Shown one piece after another: positions 27,392-36,985 of a DNA stretch of 64,000 nt; position 1 is the stretch's first letter, and every line of letters begins with the position of its first letter. The stretch lies in NCBI GenBank assembly GCA_020692355.1, contig JAIMKP010000001.1, positions 99,165 through 163,164 of the forward strand, in the 5' to 3' direction. Origin of the DNA: Desulfosporosinus sp. GTDB lineage: Bacteria; Bacillota; Desulfitobacteriia; Desulfitobacteriales; Desulfitobacteriaceae. Both the position numbers and the translations under genes were made by a program. Under the pieces are notes generated by a model. The model was not told the DNA's origin and did no database searches. It saw only the letters and a program-made list of their open reading frames with translations.

Positions 27392-28174
27392 TCAAAATTT
27401 TCCCGCCTCAGCAGCCGCCAAGCTGCAAGCACAACGCCGCTTCGGCGTGAGACGGGCCAACGTATGTTCCAAGAGCCTGGCTACGGTCTGGCTTGAGTCT
27501 TGCAAACTCTCGACCACTTCCTTGTGACTTAAGGGAACCTGAGAAATCCCCGCCGCCTCATTGGTCACCAAAGACAGCGAGGCATAGCACATCCCCAATT
27601 CCCGCGCCAGGACAACCTCCGGTACGCTGGTCATACCGACCACCTCCCCGCCTAAGCTTTGAAACATCCGGATCTCCGCTGGGGTCTCGAAGCGGGGGCC
27701 TTCCGTGCAGACATAGGTCGCCCCATCTTTGACCACGATTCCCTGGGACTGTGCGGCTTCGCGGATGACTCCCCGCAGTTCCCGGCAATAAGGCTCGGTC
27801 ATATCCACATGGAGCACACCCTGCTCCCCTCCTTCGTAGAAGGTTAAGGGTCTTTGCTTCGTGAAATCCAAGAATTGATCCAGGAGCACCACGTCTCCCA
27901 AGCGGTATGTCGGAGACAGAGAACCCACTGCGGCTGTCGCCAGAACTTTCGTCACACCCAGTTCACGCAGCGTCCAGAGGTTCGCCCGGTAATTCACCAA
28001 ATGTGGAGGAAGCGCATGCCCGGAGCCATGCCGACTGATAAAGACTACCTCCTGGCTTTGAATCTCCCCGATCTTTACCTCCACCCGGCCATAAGGGGTG
28101 TCCTGGCTTAAGTCTTGCCACTCGGCCAGGGCTAAATGTTCGAGCCCCGTTCCTCCGATCACAGCATAATTCAC
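27392..28174 (-). CDS. mtnP: S-methyl-5'-thioadenosine phosphorylase family
   Basis: Purine nucleoside phosphorylase of 260 residues that releases adenine from MTA (or hypoxanthine from the deaminated form). Visible motifs are AVIGGTGLEHLAL, FISRHGSGHALPPHLVNYRA, EGPRFETPAEIRMF and VVGMTSVPEVVLARE. Since mtaD is in the same group, the enzyme may act on methylthioinosine as well. It overlaps the ftsY start by 4 bases. Confidence 0.9.
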   Translation of the reverse strand: MNYAVIGGTGLEHLALAEWQDLSQDTPYGRVEVKIGEIQSQEVVFISRHGSGHALPPHLVNYRANLWTLRELGVTKVLATAAVGSLSPTYRLGDVVLLDQFLDFTKQRPLTFYEGGEQGVLHVDMTEPYCRELRGVIREAAQSQGIVVKDGATYVCTEGPRFETPAEIRMFQSLGGEVVGMTSVPEVVLARELGMCYASLSLVTNEAAGISQVPLSHKEVVESLQDSSQTVARLLEHTLARLTPKRRCACSLAAAEAGKF

Positions 28175-29103
28175 GTTTCCACCTCTTCAGACCGCTCAAA
28201 CAAGGCCTCAGCAAAATCGCGGGGGACAAAGGGGCGCAAATCATCCATCCCTTCCCCGACCCCAATCCATTTCACTGAAAGCTTCACTTCCCCTTGAATC
28301 CCCAAGACCACTCCACCTTTGGCCGTCCCGTCCAGCTTAGTGAGTACAATCCCTGTGACACCCGCCACTTCTTGGAAGAGCTTTGCCTGTTGCAGGGCAT
28401 TCTGTCCGGTCGTAGCATCCAAGACCAGGAGGACTTCATGCGGGGCTCCCGGAATTTCCCGTTCAATCACCCGCTTAACCTTGCGCAATTCTTCCATGAG
28501 GTTCACTTTATTATGCAGCCGACCGGCTGTATCCATGATCACCATATCCGCTTGGCGTGAGCGCGCCGCTTGGATCGCATCGAAGGCTACAGCCGCCGGA
28601 TCCGCCCCTTCCCGCTGCTTGATCACCTCGGTTTGGGCACGCTGGCCCCAAACTTCAAGTTGGTCAATAGCGGCGGCCCGGAAAGTATCTCCAGCCGCCA
28701 AGATTACCTTTTTCCCCTCTTGGCGGTAGTAGTTGGCCAGCTTGCCGATAGTCGTTGTCTTCCCGACTCCATTCACGCCAACCACCAAAATAATCGTCGG
28801 ACCCTCAGCCGCCAGGTTGGTAGGCTTCTCTTCTCCGAGAAGCTCGACCATCAACTCCTGCAAGACACCGCGCAGCTCCTCCGCCTCACTGAGTTTTCGG
28901 GCTTTCACTTCCTTGCGTAAACGCCCCACCAACGCCATGGCTGTATTCACTCCGGCATCCGAACGGATTAAGGCCTCTTCTAATTCCTCATAGAGTTCCT
29001 CATCGATTTTGCGATGGCCGGTAAGGAGTTCTTCTACTTTTTGTACAAAATTTTGTCTGGTTTTCGCCAGGCCTTGCTTCAATTGGGCAAAAAAACCCGC
29101 CAT
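28171..29103 (-). CDS. ftsY: Signal recognition particle receptor FtsY
   Basis: SRP receptor GTPase of 310 residues. It has a short N domain without the long acidic A domain of enterics, P-loop GVNGVGKTTT (about 109-118), DTAGRLHNK near 193 and TKLDGTAKGGVVLG near 256. It pairs with Ffh (4202-5548) for co-translational membrane targeting. The order rnc-smc-ftsY is the usual Firmicutes arrangement. Confidence 0.97.
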   Translation of the reverse strand: MAGFFAQLKQGLAKTRQNFVQKVEELLTGHRKIDEELYEELEEALIRSDAGVNTAMALVGRLRKEVKARKLSEAEELRGVLQELMVELLGEEKPTNLAAEGPTIILVVGVNGVGKTTTIGKLANYYRQEGKKVILAAGDTFRAAAIDQLEVWGQRAQTEVIKQREGADPAAVAFDAIQAARSRQADMVIMDTAGRLHNKVNLMEELRKVKRVIEREIPGAPHEVLLVLDATTGQNALQQAKLFQEVAGVTGIVLTKLDGTAKGGVVLGIQGEVKLSVKWIGVGEGMDDLRPFVPRDFAEALFERSEEVET

Positions 29104-29129
29104 GTCCTTTCCACCCCTTCCTGCTGCCG

Positions 29130-32100
29130 TTATTTTACCATATTTGTCCGGAAGCGCAAACGCGTATCCATCTCCACGGACAAAAGTTTTGACACCCCGG
29201 ATTCCTCCATCGTAATCCCATAGAGCATATTCGCCGCTTCCATCGTCCCTTTCCGATGTGAAATCACAACGAATTGCGTGAAATGGGAGAGCCTCTGAAT
29301 ATATTCCGCAAAGCGTTTGACATTGGCATCATCGAGAGATGCCTCTATCTCATCAAGTAAACAAAACGGACTCGGCTTCACACGAAGCAGGGCAAACAGG
29401 AGCGCGATGGCTGTTAAGGCCCGTTCTCCCCCGGAAAGCAGCGAAAGCCACTGCAGTTTCTTGCCAGGCGGCTGAGCCACGATGTCCACCCCACTCTCCA
29501 GGAGATTGTCGGGATCGACCAAGCGCAGTTCAGCCTGTCCACCGTCGAAAAGTTCTTTGAAAACCTCACGAAACGCCTCGTTGACGGCCTCGAACCCTTC
29601 CTTGAAGCGCTCACTCATCGTCTTGTCGAGTTCAGCAATCAAGCCTTTCAGCTTTTGGCTCGCTTGCACCAAGTCCTCCTCCTGGGTAAGAAGAAACCCT
29701 TGCCGCTCCAACAGCTTAGGGTACTCCACAATCGCCGCTTGATTCACGGGTCCCAAGGCTTCCAGTTCCCCTTTGATCGCCTGCAGGCGCGGCCAGAGGA
29801 TATGGCGTTCCTGCTCGGGTTTGAAAGCAGAGGCCTCTTCCCAGGACAGGTTAAACTCTTCCGTAAGTCTTCCCGTTCCACCTTCCCACTCCGTTTCCCA
29901 ACGGGCTAAGTTCAGTTCATGGGCATGCCTGCGTTGACTGAACCCAGCCGCTTCCTTCTGCGCTTTGCGGGCCATTTCTTCAGCATTTCGAGCCAGGAGC
30001 GAAACCTGTTCCCTTTCCTGGCGCAAGCGGACAAGGCTACGTTCGTTATCTCTTTGCTGATCTTGTGCGGCCGCTAGGTCGAGAGCCAGGGCTGCTAATT
30101 CATTCTCGATCCCATCCCCTTGCTGCTTCACCCGTTCGAGATTTTCTGCAAGCTCCTTTAGACTTGCCTCCTGCTCTTGGCATTTTGCCGTTTCTTCTTG
30201 GAGAGAGGTTCGCGCTTGGCTCAATTCCTGCTCCCACTTCGCAAGCTGCACCCGTGCTTCTGTAAGGCTTTCACTGAGATGCTCCATCTCCCCTTGAGCC
30301 CGTTCGGCTTGGGACTGGGTTTCCTGCAACCCGAGCCGTAGGGCCTCAACTCGGCTATCCCACTCCTTTTGCTCGCTTAAACCAGCCTCGAACTGGCTCA
30401 GTGCTTCCTCTTTAGCCTCCAAAAGGTCCGCCTGGCGCACCGCAGCTAGACGTAGTTCCTCTTCTAAACGCAGCGTCCGCACCTTGCGGTTTTTTTGTCC
30501 TTCTTCTAAAACGGCCAGCTTTTCCCGCAGGGCTTGGCCTCGCGTTTTTAGTTCAGCCAGCCTCGCCTCCAGGCCTTCCATGTGCTGAGAGGCCCCGGTC
30601 AAAGCTTTGTTTTTCTCCTCTCCTTCTGTCCTCAACTCTGAGACTCTCTGTTTCAAGCCTTCCAGTTCCCGCGCCCGACCGAGAAGCTGACTTCCCTTGC
30701 GCTGTACACTCCCCCCGGTAAGTGTCCCTCCCGGGTGGATCTGATCTCCGTCTAACGTGACGATCCGAACCTTGTAACCGAACGTTTTGGCAACTCGGGT
30801 CGCCGCATCCATATCCTTAACCACCAAAATCCGTCCCAACAGATAATCCATCGCCGGACGGTAACGCGCCTCAAAATGCGCTAAATCCACCGCCAACCCG
30901 ATGAAATCGGGATCAGTGAGTCCTCTTTCTCCCTGAAAGCGGCTACCCTGTACGGTATCAAGGGGTAGAAAGGTTGCCCATCCCGCCTTCTGCACTTTCA
31001 AATAAGCGATGTTTCGTTTCGCCTCTTGCATGCTTTCCGCGACAATATGCTGCAAGGCTGGGCCCAAAGCGGTTTCCAGGGCAAGTTCGTACGGCTTGTC
31101 CACCCGGATAAGATCTGCCACCGCCCCGCAGAGTCCTTGGCAGTCTGCAACTCCACGTTTCTTGGCGGCAAGCACCTCTTTGACCCCCCTGGAATAGCCC
31201 TCCAGGGAATCCTCTAAGGCCTGCAAGGCGTGACGTTTGGCATCGGTCCGCTCTATCTCGCCCCTGAGTACCCTCAGTTCCTTCTCCAGGCGCTCGGAGA
31301 TTTCAGCCGAGTGCAGCTGCTCCTGCTGAAGGCGCGCTATTTCTACCTCTGTTTCCTTCCTGGTTTTCTGGAGGCTCGACTCCTTGTCTGCGTCAGCCTC
31401 CTGTTCAACCTTAAGCAGAGCCAGCTCGCCTTCTTTATCCAGGCATTCGGCTTGCAGCTGATTTGACTGCTGTTCTCGGCTGCCGAGGGTGTGGCGAATC
31501 CCGGTCACCTTATTGGAGCAGCTCGCTTGTTCGGACAACGCGGCAAACAAGTCTTCCTTTATCCGCTCCAGAGCCTGAACTCCGCTCTGCTCTTTCGCCC
31601 GGCTCAGGGCCTCTTCTTTCTTCCCGACTTCCTGCCGTGCCTCAGCTACTGTCCGTTCGAGAAGCCTCTTTTTGTTTTCCAGGCTCTGCGCCCGCTCTTT
31701 AAATAAATCCAGCCGCTTGCTCCCCTGGGACAGCTCTGCGGCTAAGCGCTCTGCCTGCTGTGCAACATACCCGCTCCGTTCCTGGAGCAGAGTCATCTCA
31801 TGTTTGCAGCGGCTCACTGCCTGTTCTGCTGCAAAGGCTTCCTGTTGTTTCTCCTGAACAGCGCTTTCCAGGTCTTTTTCCTGGATCCGTAAAGTGGTGC
31901 TTTCCGCCTCCCCTTGCGCCAGTTCGCTTTGCAGCAAGGCCTCCTTGACGCGAAAAGATTCTTCCTCTTCCCGCGCTGCAGCCAGCTTAGTTTGCACCTC
32001 AGCCAGATCCCCGACGATCCATTGGATCTCCAAACGGCGCTGTTCTTCCTGGAGCGCCGCACTCTGTTTCGCTACTTCAGCCTGCTCCGCGAGCGGGCCA

Positions 32101-32729
32101 ATACGACTCTCAATCTCCCGTAAAATATCTGCCAAGCGCTGTAAATTATGTTCCGTGTCATCCAGGCGTTTAAGTGCTTCCCGTTTCCTCATCCGGTATT
32201 TGGAGATGCCCGCCGCTTCTTCGATAATCAAACGGCGCTCTTCCGCTTTAGAGTTCAGGATCTCCTCAACCCGGCCTTGCCCTATAATGGAAAACCCCTC
32301 TTTACCTGCTCCGGTGTCCAGGAACAACTCCTGCACATCCTTAAGCCGACAAGGGGAGCGGTTAATGAGGTATTGGCTTTCCCCATCCCTATAAACCCGC
32401 CGGGTGATCGTCACTTCCCGAAAATCAAGCGGGAAAATTCCCGTCATATTGTCAAAGACGAGAGAAACCTCAGCCATCCCGACCGAGCGCCGTTTCGTCG
32501 TCCCGGCAAAGATGACATCCTCCATTTTGCTCCCCCGGAGGGTCTTGGCACTTTGTTCCCCCAGGACCCAGCGCACCGCATCCGCAACATTGCTCTTCCC
32601 GCTCCCATTTGGGCCCACGATCACGGAAAGCCCTTGCTGCAATTCCAGGCGTACCCGGTCGGCAAAGGACTTAAACCCCTGTATGCTGATGGACTTCAAA
32701 AAAATGGGGAGATTTTCGGCCTTAGCCAT
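29130..32729 (-). CDS. smc: Chromosome condensation ATPase SMC
   Basis: A full-length 1199-residue SMC. The N-terminal head has the Walker A motif GPNGSGKSNVADAVRWVLGE (about 39-58). Two long coiled coils flank a hinge at about 510-680, with the conserved GGTLTGGS-type hinge sequence. The C-terminal head has LSGGERALTAIALLFA and Walker B FCLLDEIEASLDDANV. It overlaps rnc by 8 bases, and ftsY begins 26 bases downstream. It acts with ScpA/B, which are outside this window. Confidence 0.98.
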   Translation of the reverse strand: MAKAENLPIFLKSISIQGFKSFADRVRLELQQGLSVIVGPNGSGKSNVADAVRWVLGEQSAKTLRGSKMEDVIFAGTTKRRSVGMAEVSLVFDNMTGIFPLDFREVTITRRVYRDGESQYLINRSPCRLKDVQELFLDTGAGKEGFSIIGQGRVEEILNSKAEERRLIIEEAAGISKYRMRKREALKRLDDTEHNLQRLADILREIESRIGPLAEQAEVAKQSAALQEEQRRLEIQWIVGDLAEVQTKLAAAREEEESFRVKEALLQSELAQGEAESTTLRIQEKDLESAVQEKQQEAFAAEQAVSRCKHEMTLLQERSGYVAQQAERLAAELSQGSKRLDLFKERAQSLENKKRLLERTVAEARQEVGKKEEALSRAKEQSGVQALERIKEDLFAALSEQASCSNKVTGIRHTLGSREQQSNQLQAECLDKEGELALLKVEQEADADKESSLQKTRKETEVEIARLQQEQLHSAEISERLEKELRVLRGEIERTDAKRHALQALEDSLEGYSRGVKEVLAAKKRGVADCQGLCGAVADLIRVDKPYELALETALGPALQHIVAESMQEAKRNIAYLKVQKAGWATFLPLDTVQGSRFQGERGLTDPDFIGLAVDLAHFEARYRPAMDYLLGRILVVKDMDAATRVAKTFGYKVRIVTLDGDQIHPGGTLTGGSVQRKGSQLLGRARELEGLKQRVSELRTEGEEKNKALTGASQHMEGLEARLAELKTRGQALREKLAVLEEGQKNRKVRTLRLEEELRLAAVRQADLLEAKEEALSQFEAGLSEQKEWDSRVEALRLGLQETQSQAERAQGEMEHLSESLTEARVQLAKWEQELSQARTSLQEETAKCQEQEASLKELAENLERVKQQGDGIENELAALALDLAAAQDQQRDNERSLVRLRQEREQVSLLARNAEEMARKAQKEAAGFSQRRHAHELNLARWETEWEGGTGRLTEEFNLSWEEASAFKPEQERHILWPRLQAIKGELEALGPVNQAAIVEYPKLLERQGFLLTQEEDLVQASQKLKGLIAELDKTMSERFKEGFEAVNEAFREVFKELFDGGQAELRLVDPDNLLESGVDIVAQPPGKKLQWLSLLSGGERALTAIALLFALLRVKPSPFCLLDEIEASLDDANVKRFAEYIQRLSHFTQFVVISHRKGTMEAANMLYGITMEESGVSKLLSVEMDTRLRFRTNMVK

Positions 32730-33498
32730 CGCTCTCCCCCCCCCAGTGCTCTAGGACTTGTTGTGCCGCATTCTGCTCAGCTTCCTTTTTGGTACGGCCA
32801 CTACCTTTGGCCCTGATCTTTCCCTGCAGAAAAACCCCTGCCGTAAAGCGCTTATTATGATCCGGCCCTTCTTCGGCCAAGATACGGTAGCTGACTTCGT
32901 TTTCCTCCCGCTGTGCTTTTTCCTGCAGCAGGGTTTTATAATCCCCGTAGTTTCCGTGCGCGACATCTTCAATTGCGGGTTTCAGGAAGGTCAGTACTAC
33001 CCGGCGCGCTTCCTGCAAGCCATATTGCAGGTAAATCGCTCCAAGCACGGCTTCCCAGGCATCAGCTAAAATCGAGGGGCGTTCCTGTCCCCCGGAAACC
33101 TGCTCTCCTTTGCCGAGGAGGAGTTCTTGGCCAAGTTTGATATCCAAGGCGATGCGGGCGAGTGTGCCTTCATTGACCACCGCAGCCCGCATTTTGGTCA
33201 GTTCCCCCTCAGGCCGTTCAGGATAAGTCAGATACAGATATTCTGCCACGATGAAATCTAAAATCGCGTCACCCAAAAACTCTAAGCGCTGGTTGTTCTC
33301 TGAGCCTGGCTGAGGGTTTTCAAACAGATAAGACGGGTGGGTCAACGCCTTCTGGAGCAGGCTCGGTTTGCCCGAGAGTTCCAGCCGCTCTGCCAATCGC
33401 CAGCCTATCTCCTTTAGCCTCATCCCAGCCCCTACTTCCTTACGCTGAAGCCCTGAGCTTACCTTATTGGGTATATCTTTCGCCTTACCTTTTACCAC
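32722..33498 (-). CDS. rnc: Ribonuclease III
   Basis: Double-strand-specific endoribonuclease of about 258 residues. The signature is NQRLEFLGDAILDFIVAEYL, with acidic catalytic residues. A second acidic helix is ILADAWEAVLGAIYL, and a C-terminal dsRBD follows (KTLLQEKAQREE...GRTKKEAEQNAAQQVLEHW). The start is uncertain; GTG at 33498 after AGAGGAGA is preferred, giving a 25-residue basic leader. It is followed at once by smc. Confidence 0.95.
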   Translation of the reverse strand: MVKGKAKDIPNKVSSGLQRKEVGAGMRLKEIGWRLAERLELSGKPSLLQKALTHPSYLFENPQPGSENNQRLEFLGDAILDFIVAEYLYLTYPERPEGELTKMRAAVVNEGTLARIALDIKLGQELLLGKGEQVSGGQERPSILADAWEAVLGAIYLQYGLQEARRVVLTFLKPAIEDVAHGNYGDYKTLLQEKAQREENEVSYRILAEEGPDHNKRFTAGVFLQGKIRAKGSGRTKKEAEQNAAQQVLEHWGGESDG

Positions 33499-33511
33499 GA
33501 CTTCTCCTCTC

Positions 33512-34750
33512 TTAAGCAAACCTTTTCAGAATAATGGTAGCATTGTGCCCGCCAAACCCAAAGGTATTCGACATCGCCACATCCACATCCTGCTCACGCG
33601 CGGCATTGGGGACATAATCCAAATCGCAATTCGGATCGGCCTCTCCATAGTTGATCGTTGGCGGAACCGCGCCATGCCGTATCGCCAAGATACAGACAAT
33701 CGCTTCGATCGCCCCAGCTGCCCCCATGAGATGCCCCGTCATGGACTTGGTCGAACTCACAGGAACTTCATGAGCGCTCTCGCCAAACACCACTTTAATC
33801 GCTTCCGTCTCAGTCGCATCATTGGCACCCGTACCCGTACCGTGAGCATTAATATACTGGATCGCCTCTGGCTCCATCCCGGCATCTGTGAGCGCCAGGC
33901 TCATCGCGCGGGCCGCCCCTTTCCCCCCAGGCATTGGGGAAGTAATATGATAGGCATCGGATGAACTGCCATATCCCGCCATTTCAGCATAAATGTGCGC
34001 ACCGCGCGCCTGAGCATGCTCCAACGACTCCAGTACCAATATTCCAGCCCCTTCACCCATGACAAAACCGCTCCGCCGTTTGTCAAAGGGACGGCAGGCC
34101 TCGGCAGGATTTTCTTGTTCATGAGACATGGCCTTCATGGAACAGAATCCGGCAAAAGCCAGCTCCGTGAGTGGGGCTTCCGTGCCGCCACAGAGCACGA
34201 CATCCGCTTCTCCCCGTTGAATCAGGCGCATCCCTTCCCCAATGGCATTCGTCGCCGACGCACAGGCTGTCACGATCGTCAGGCTTGGTCCTTGCAAGCC
34301 GAAAGCCATCGAGATATGCCCGGCAGCCATATTGCTGATGAGCATCGGGACAAAGAAGGGACTGACTCGTGCGGCTCCTTTGTTGATTAAAACTTCCTTT
34401 TGTTCCTCAAACGTAATCACGCCGCCAATTCCGCAGCCGATGACAGCTCCAGCCCGTTCCCTATCCAGAACCTCCAGATCGAGAGCGGCATCTTGCACCG
34501 CCATTTTAGCTGCGGCCACCGCAAACTGAGCAAAGCGGTCCATCCGCCGACTCTCTTTTTTATCCATCCAATCCGTGGGTTCAAAATCCCGGACTTCCCC
34601 AGCGACTTTGGTCGGCATGGCGCTCACATCAAAGCGCGTCACCCAACCAATCCCGGACTTGCCCTGAATCAGGCTCGACCAAAAGCTCTCCAGGCTGTTG
34701 CCAACCGGGGAAATCACGCCCATGCCTGTAATCACTGCCCGCTTTTTCAT
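33512..34750 (-). CDS. fabF: 3-oxoacyl-ACP synthase II
   Basis: Condensing enzyme for chain elongation. From the ATG at 34750 the protein has 412 residues, starting MKKRAVITGMGVISPVGNSL. The catalytic triad is Cys163 (VTACASATNAIGEG) with histidines in NAHGTGTGANDATE and GHLMGAAGAIEAI. A glycine-rich end (NTFGFGGHNATIILKRF) closes it. The longer open frame (21 extra codons) has no good ribosome-binding site. It is in the fapR-fab operon, 13 bases upstream of rnc. Confidence 0.97.
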   Translation of the reverse strand: MKKRAVITGMGVISPVGNSLESFWSSLIQGKSGIGWVTRFDVSAMPTKVAGEVRDFEPTDWMDKKESRRMDRFAQFAVAAAKMAVQDAALDLEVLDRERAGAVIGCGIGGVITFEEQKEVLINKGAARVSPFFVPMLISNMAAGHISMAFGLQGPSLTIVTACASATNAIGEGMRLIQRGEADVVLCGGTEAPLTELAFAGFCSMKAMSHEQENPAEACRPFDKRRSGFVMGEGAGILVLESLEHAQARGAHIYAEMAGYGSSSDAYHITSPMPGGKGAARAMSLALTDAGMEPEAIQYINAHGTGTGANDATETEAIKVVFGESAHEVPVSSTKSMTGHLMGAAGAIEAIVCILAIRHGAVPPTINYGEADPNCDLDYVPNAAREQDVDVAMSNTFGFGGHNATIILKRFA

Positions 34751-34763
34751 CCCATCATCCCTT

Positions 34764-35708
34764 TCAAGAAAGAAGTATCTCTTTTTTGATATTCTCGAAA
34801 ATCTGGTGGACACTTAAAATTTCTTTAATCTTATGAAATTTGCTCCCGGAAAAAATAAGCCCTTCCTTCACATCACCCTGCTGTGCTTTTACCAGGCGGG
34901 TTATAATGCAGAAATTCTTTTCACAATGTTTCAAACAAGCAATACACCGTATCGGTTTAACATCTTTATTCGCCTCCAGGGATTCCGTAAACGGATTGCG
35001 GATTCCCCTCCCAGGAAGCCCTACTGGGCTGTGCACAATCACCATATCCTCTTCTCGGGCGTGTAAGAGATACTCTTTATAGGCTGGCGCGGCACTGCTC
35101 TCTTCACTGAGTGCAAACCGGGTGCCCATCTGCACCCCGTCAGCCCCCAGCTTTAAAACCTCGACCACATCCCGGCCGTCAATAACCCCCCCAGCTCCAA
35201 TCACCGGGATTTTTACGGACGCCTTGACTTCGGGTAGAATCTCGCGCATGAAACGCTCGGTTCCCAAATGCCCGCCAGCCTCGTGTCCTTCCACGATGAC
35301 GGCAGCAGCCCCTAGTTTTTCCGACATCACCGCCAATTTAGCAGTAGAAACGATGGGCACAACCGGGGTGTTGGTTTCCTTGCCCCAGGTAAACATGTCC
35401 CGCGAAAACCCGGCACCTGAAACCAAGAGATCCACTTTTTCTTCGAAAGCAGCCCGGACTAGCTGGGCGAATTCCCGAACCGCAAACATGATATTCACAC
35501 CGATAATTCCTTTGGTGCGGCGCCTGGCTTCCCGGATCTCCGCGATTAATTCGTCGACCGACAAACCGCTGCCTGCTATGAGGCCAATTCCCCCTTCTTC
35601 GGCCACTGCTGCGGCCAAGGGAGCCATGGATATGCGCACGGCCATTCCTCCCTGTATCACAGGTACCTTGGCCACCAAGCCCGCCAGGCGGAGTTCGGGT
35701 ATTTTCAC
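34764..35708 (-). CDS. FabK/nitronate-monooxygenase-like flavoprotein (second copy)
   Basis: A 314-residue FMN protein from a GTG at 35708, preceded by TTGGAGGGACG. It starts VKIPELRLAGLVAKVPVIQG. FMN/barrel motifs are VEGHEAGGHLG, VIGAGGVIDGRDV and DGVQMGTRFALS. The C-terminus has several Cys (RCIACLKHCEKNFCIITR), absent from the FabK at 37937. It lies between acpP and fabF, so it may be a second enoyl-ACP reductase. The family also contains nitronate monooxygenases, and the Cys-rich tail suggests a different activity. Confidence 0.75.
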   Translation of the reverse strand: MKIPELRLAGLVAKVPVIQGGMAVRISMAPLAAAVAEEGGIGLIAGSGLSVDELIAEIREARRRTKGIIGVNIMFAVREFAQLVRAAFEEKVDLLVSGAGFSRDMFTWGKETNTPVVPIVSTAKLAVMSEKLGAAAVIVEGHEAGGHLGTERFMREILPEVKASVKIPVIGAGGVIDGRDVVEVLKLGADGVQMGTRFALSEESSAAPAYKEYLLHAREEDMVIVHSPVGLPGRGIRNPFTESLEANKDVKPIRCIACLKHCEKNFCIITRLVKAQQGDVKEGLIFSGSKFHKIKEILSVHQIFENIKKEILLS

Positions 35709-35946
35709 AATTCGTCCCTCCAATAGATTCTGCAGGCATCCGATTCTGTCCGACTGGATTCTGCCCGCGTCAGATTCTTCCGGTAAATACACTCGTTCTC
35801 GATGGGTCTGTCTCAATTGATCGGCCATTGTTTGGCTATCAATCGGCTTTACTCGATCATCTATCCGATTAATCTTCCTGAGCACCGTGCGGCAATATAC
35901 CGCCAAACAAACGTATGCTCCGGAAAATTGTCTTTTAAAAGAAAGC

Positions 35947-35965
35947 CCCGCAGCGTTTCTACGGG
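35947..35965 (-). terminator. Hairpin between acpP and the second FabK-like gene
   Basis: On the minus strand CCCGTAG-AAACG-CTGCGGG, followed by GCTTTCTTTT. It lies just after acpP and may attenuate transcription into the FabK-like/fabF/rnc/smc part. The rest of the 269-base gap has short GATTCTG repeats but no gene. Confidence 0.6.
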
Positions 35966-35977
35966 ACCTCCGGAGGG

Positions 35978-36205
35978 TTATTGGTTTTTCTTGATGTAGT
36001 CGACCGCATCCCCTACCGTCCGGATCTTCTCAGCTTCCTCGTCTGGAATATCCAAGTCGAATTCCTCTTCAAGAGCCATAATCAGTTCGACAATGTCCAA
36101 TGAATCTGCGTTTAACTCTTCGAAGGAGGTTTCCATAGTGACGTCTCCTTCGTCTACACCCAGTTGATCAACCACAATGGACTTCACCTTTTCGAAAATT
36201 CCCAT
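35978..36205 (-). CDS. acpP: Acyl carrier protein
   Basis: A 75-residue acidic ACP. The phosphopantetheine site is Ser35 in [12 protein letters not shown], followed by [20 protein letters not shown]. The ATG at 36205 follows GAGGAGGTG; the upstream extension MRGGEVC is this Shine-Dalgarno region. It is located between fabG and the second FabK-like gene. Confidence 0.97.
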   Translation of the reverse strand: MGIFEKVKSIVVDQLGVDEGDVTMETSFEELNADSLDIVELIMALEEEFDLDIPDEEAEKIRTVGDAVDYIKKNQ

Positions 36206-36240
36206 GCACACTTCACCTCCTCTCAAAGTTTACACTGGAA

Positions 36241-36984
36241 CTACATTTCCATACCACCATCGACCACTAAAGTTTGGCCTGTCATAAAACCGGCAGATGG
36301 CGAGGCCAAAAATAACACCGCGTTGGCAACATCCTCAGGTTTTCCTACACGCCCCAAAGGAATGTGAGAAATCATTTCATTCCTTACTTCTTCTGGTAAT
36401 ATATCCGTCATATCGGTTGCGATATACCCAGGGGCTACTGCGTTGACCCGGATCCCCCGAGGGGCTAATTCTTTGGCCATGGATTTAGTAAACCCGATCA
36501 CACCCGCTTTGGCTGCAGCATAGTTGGCTTGCCCAGCATTCCCCGATATCCCCACGATAGACGAAATGTTGACAATCACACCGAAGCGCTGTTTCAACAT
36601 CCCTTTGCTGACCGCCTTCGTACAAAGGTAAACACCCTTCAAATTGGTGTCCAAAACGGCATCCCAGTCTCCTTCTTTCATCCGCAGAAGCAGGTTGTCC
36701 CGGGCAATACCCGCATTGTTCACCAGGATATCAATGTGGCCAAACCCCTCTAGAGCGGCCTTCACCAACCGCTCCACATCCATGGCCTGGCTTACGTCGG
36801 CTTGAACCGCAAACGCTTCACCGCCGGCTGCCCGGATTTTCTCCACGACTTCCGCGGCTTTGCCTTCGGAGCCGGCATAGTTGACCACAACTTTGGCTCC
36901 TGCAGTGGCGAGTTCCAGGGCAATTGCCCGGCCAAGGCCGCGCGCGGCCCCCGTCACCAGCGCCACCTTCTCAGTCAGAATCAT
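36241..36984 (-). CDS. fabG: 3-oxoacyl-ACP reductase
   Basis: NADPH-dependent short-chain dehydrogenase of 247 residues. The Rossmann motif is VTGAARGLGRAIA, followed by NNAGI. The catalytic Ser, Tyr and Lys are in VNISSIVGISGNAGQ and NYAAAKAGVIGFTKS. The C-terminus GQTLVVDGGMEM is canonical. It is between fabD and acpP, which confirms the fatty-acid role. Confidence 0.96.
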   Translation of the reverse strand: MILTEKVALVTGAARGLGRAIALELATAGAKVVVNYAGSEGKAAEVVEKIRAAGGEAFAVQADVSQAMDVERLVKAALEGFGHIDILVNNAGIARDNLLLRMKEGDWDAVLDTNLKGVYLCTKAVSKGMLKQRFGVIVNISSIVGISGNAGQANYAAAKAGVIGFTKSMAKELAPRGIRVNAVAPGYIATDMTDILPEEVRNEMISHIPLGRVGKPEDVANAVLFLASPSAGFMTGQTLVVDGGMEM

Positions 36985-36985
36985 T

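Noticed and set aside
35709..35906. 66-codon N-terminal extension of the second FabK-like protein
   Set aside because: The extension covers GATTCTG repeats in the gap after acpP. The GTG at 35708 has a TTGGAGGG site and fits the family start.
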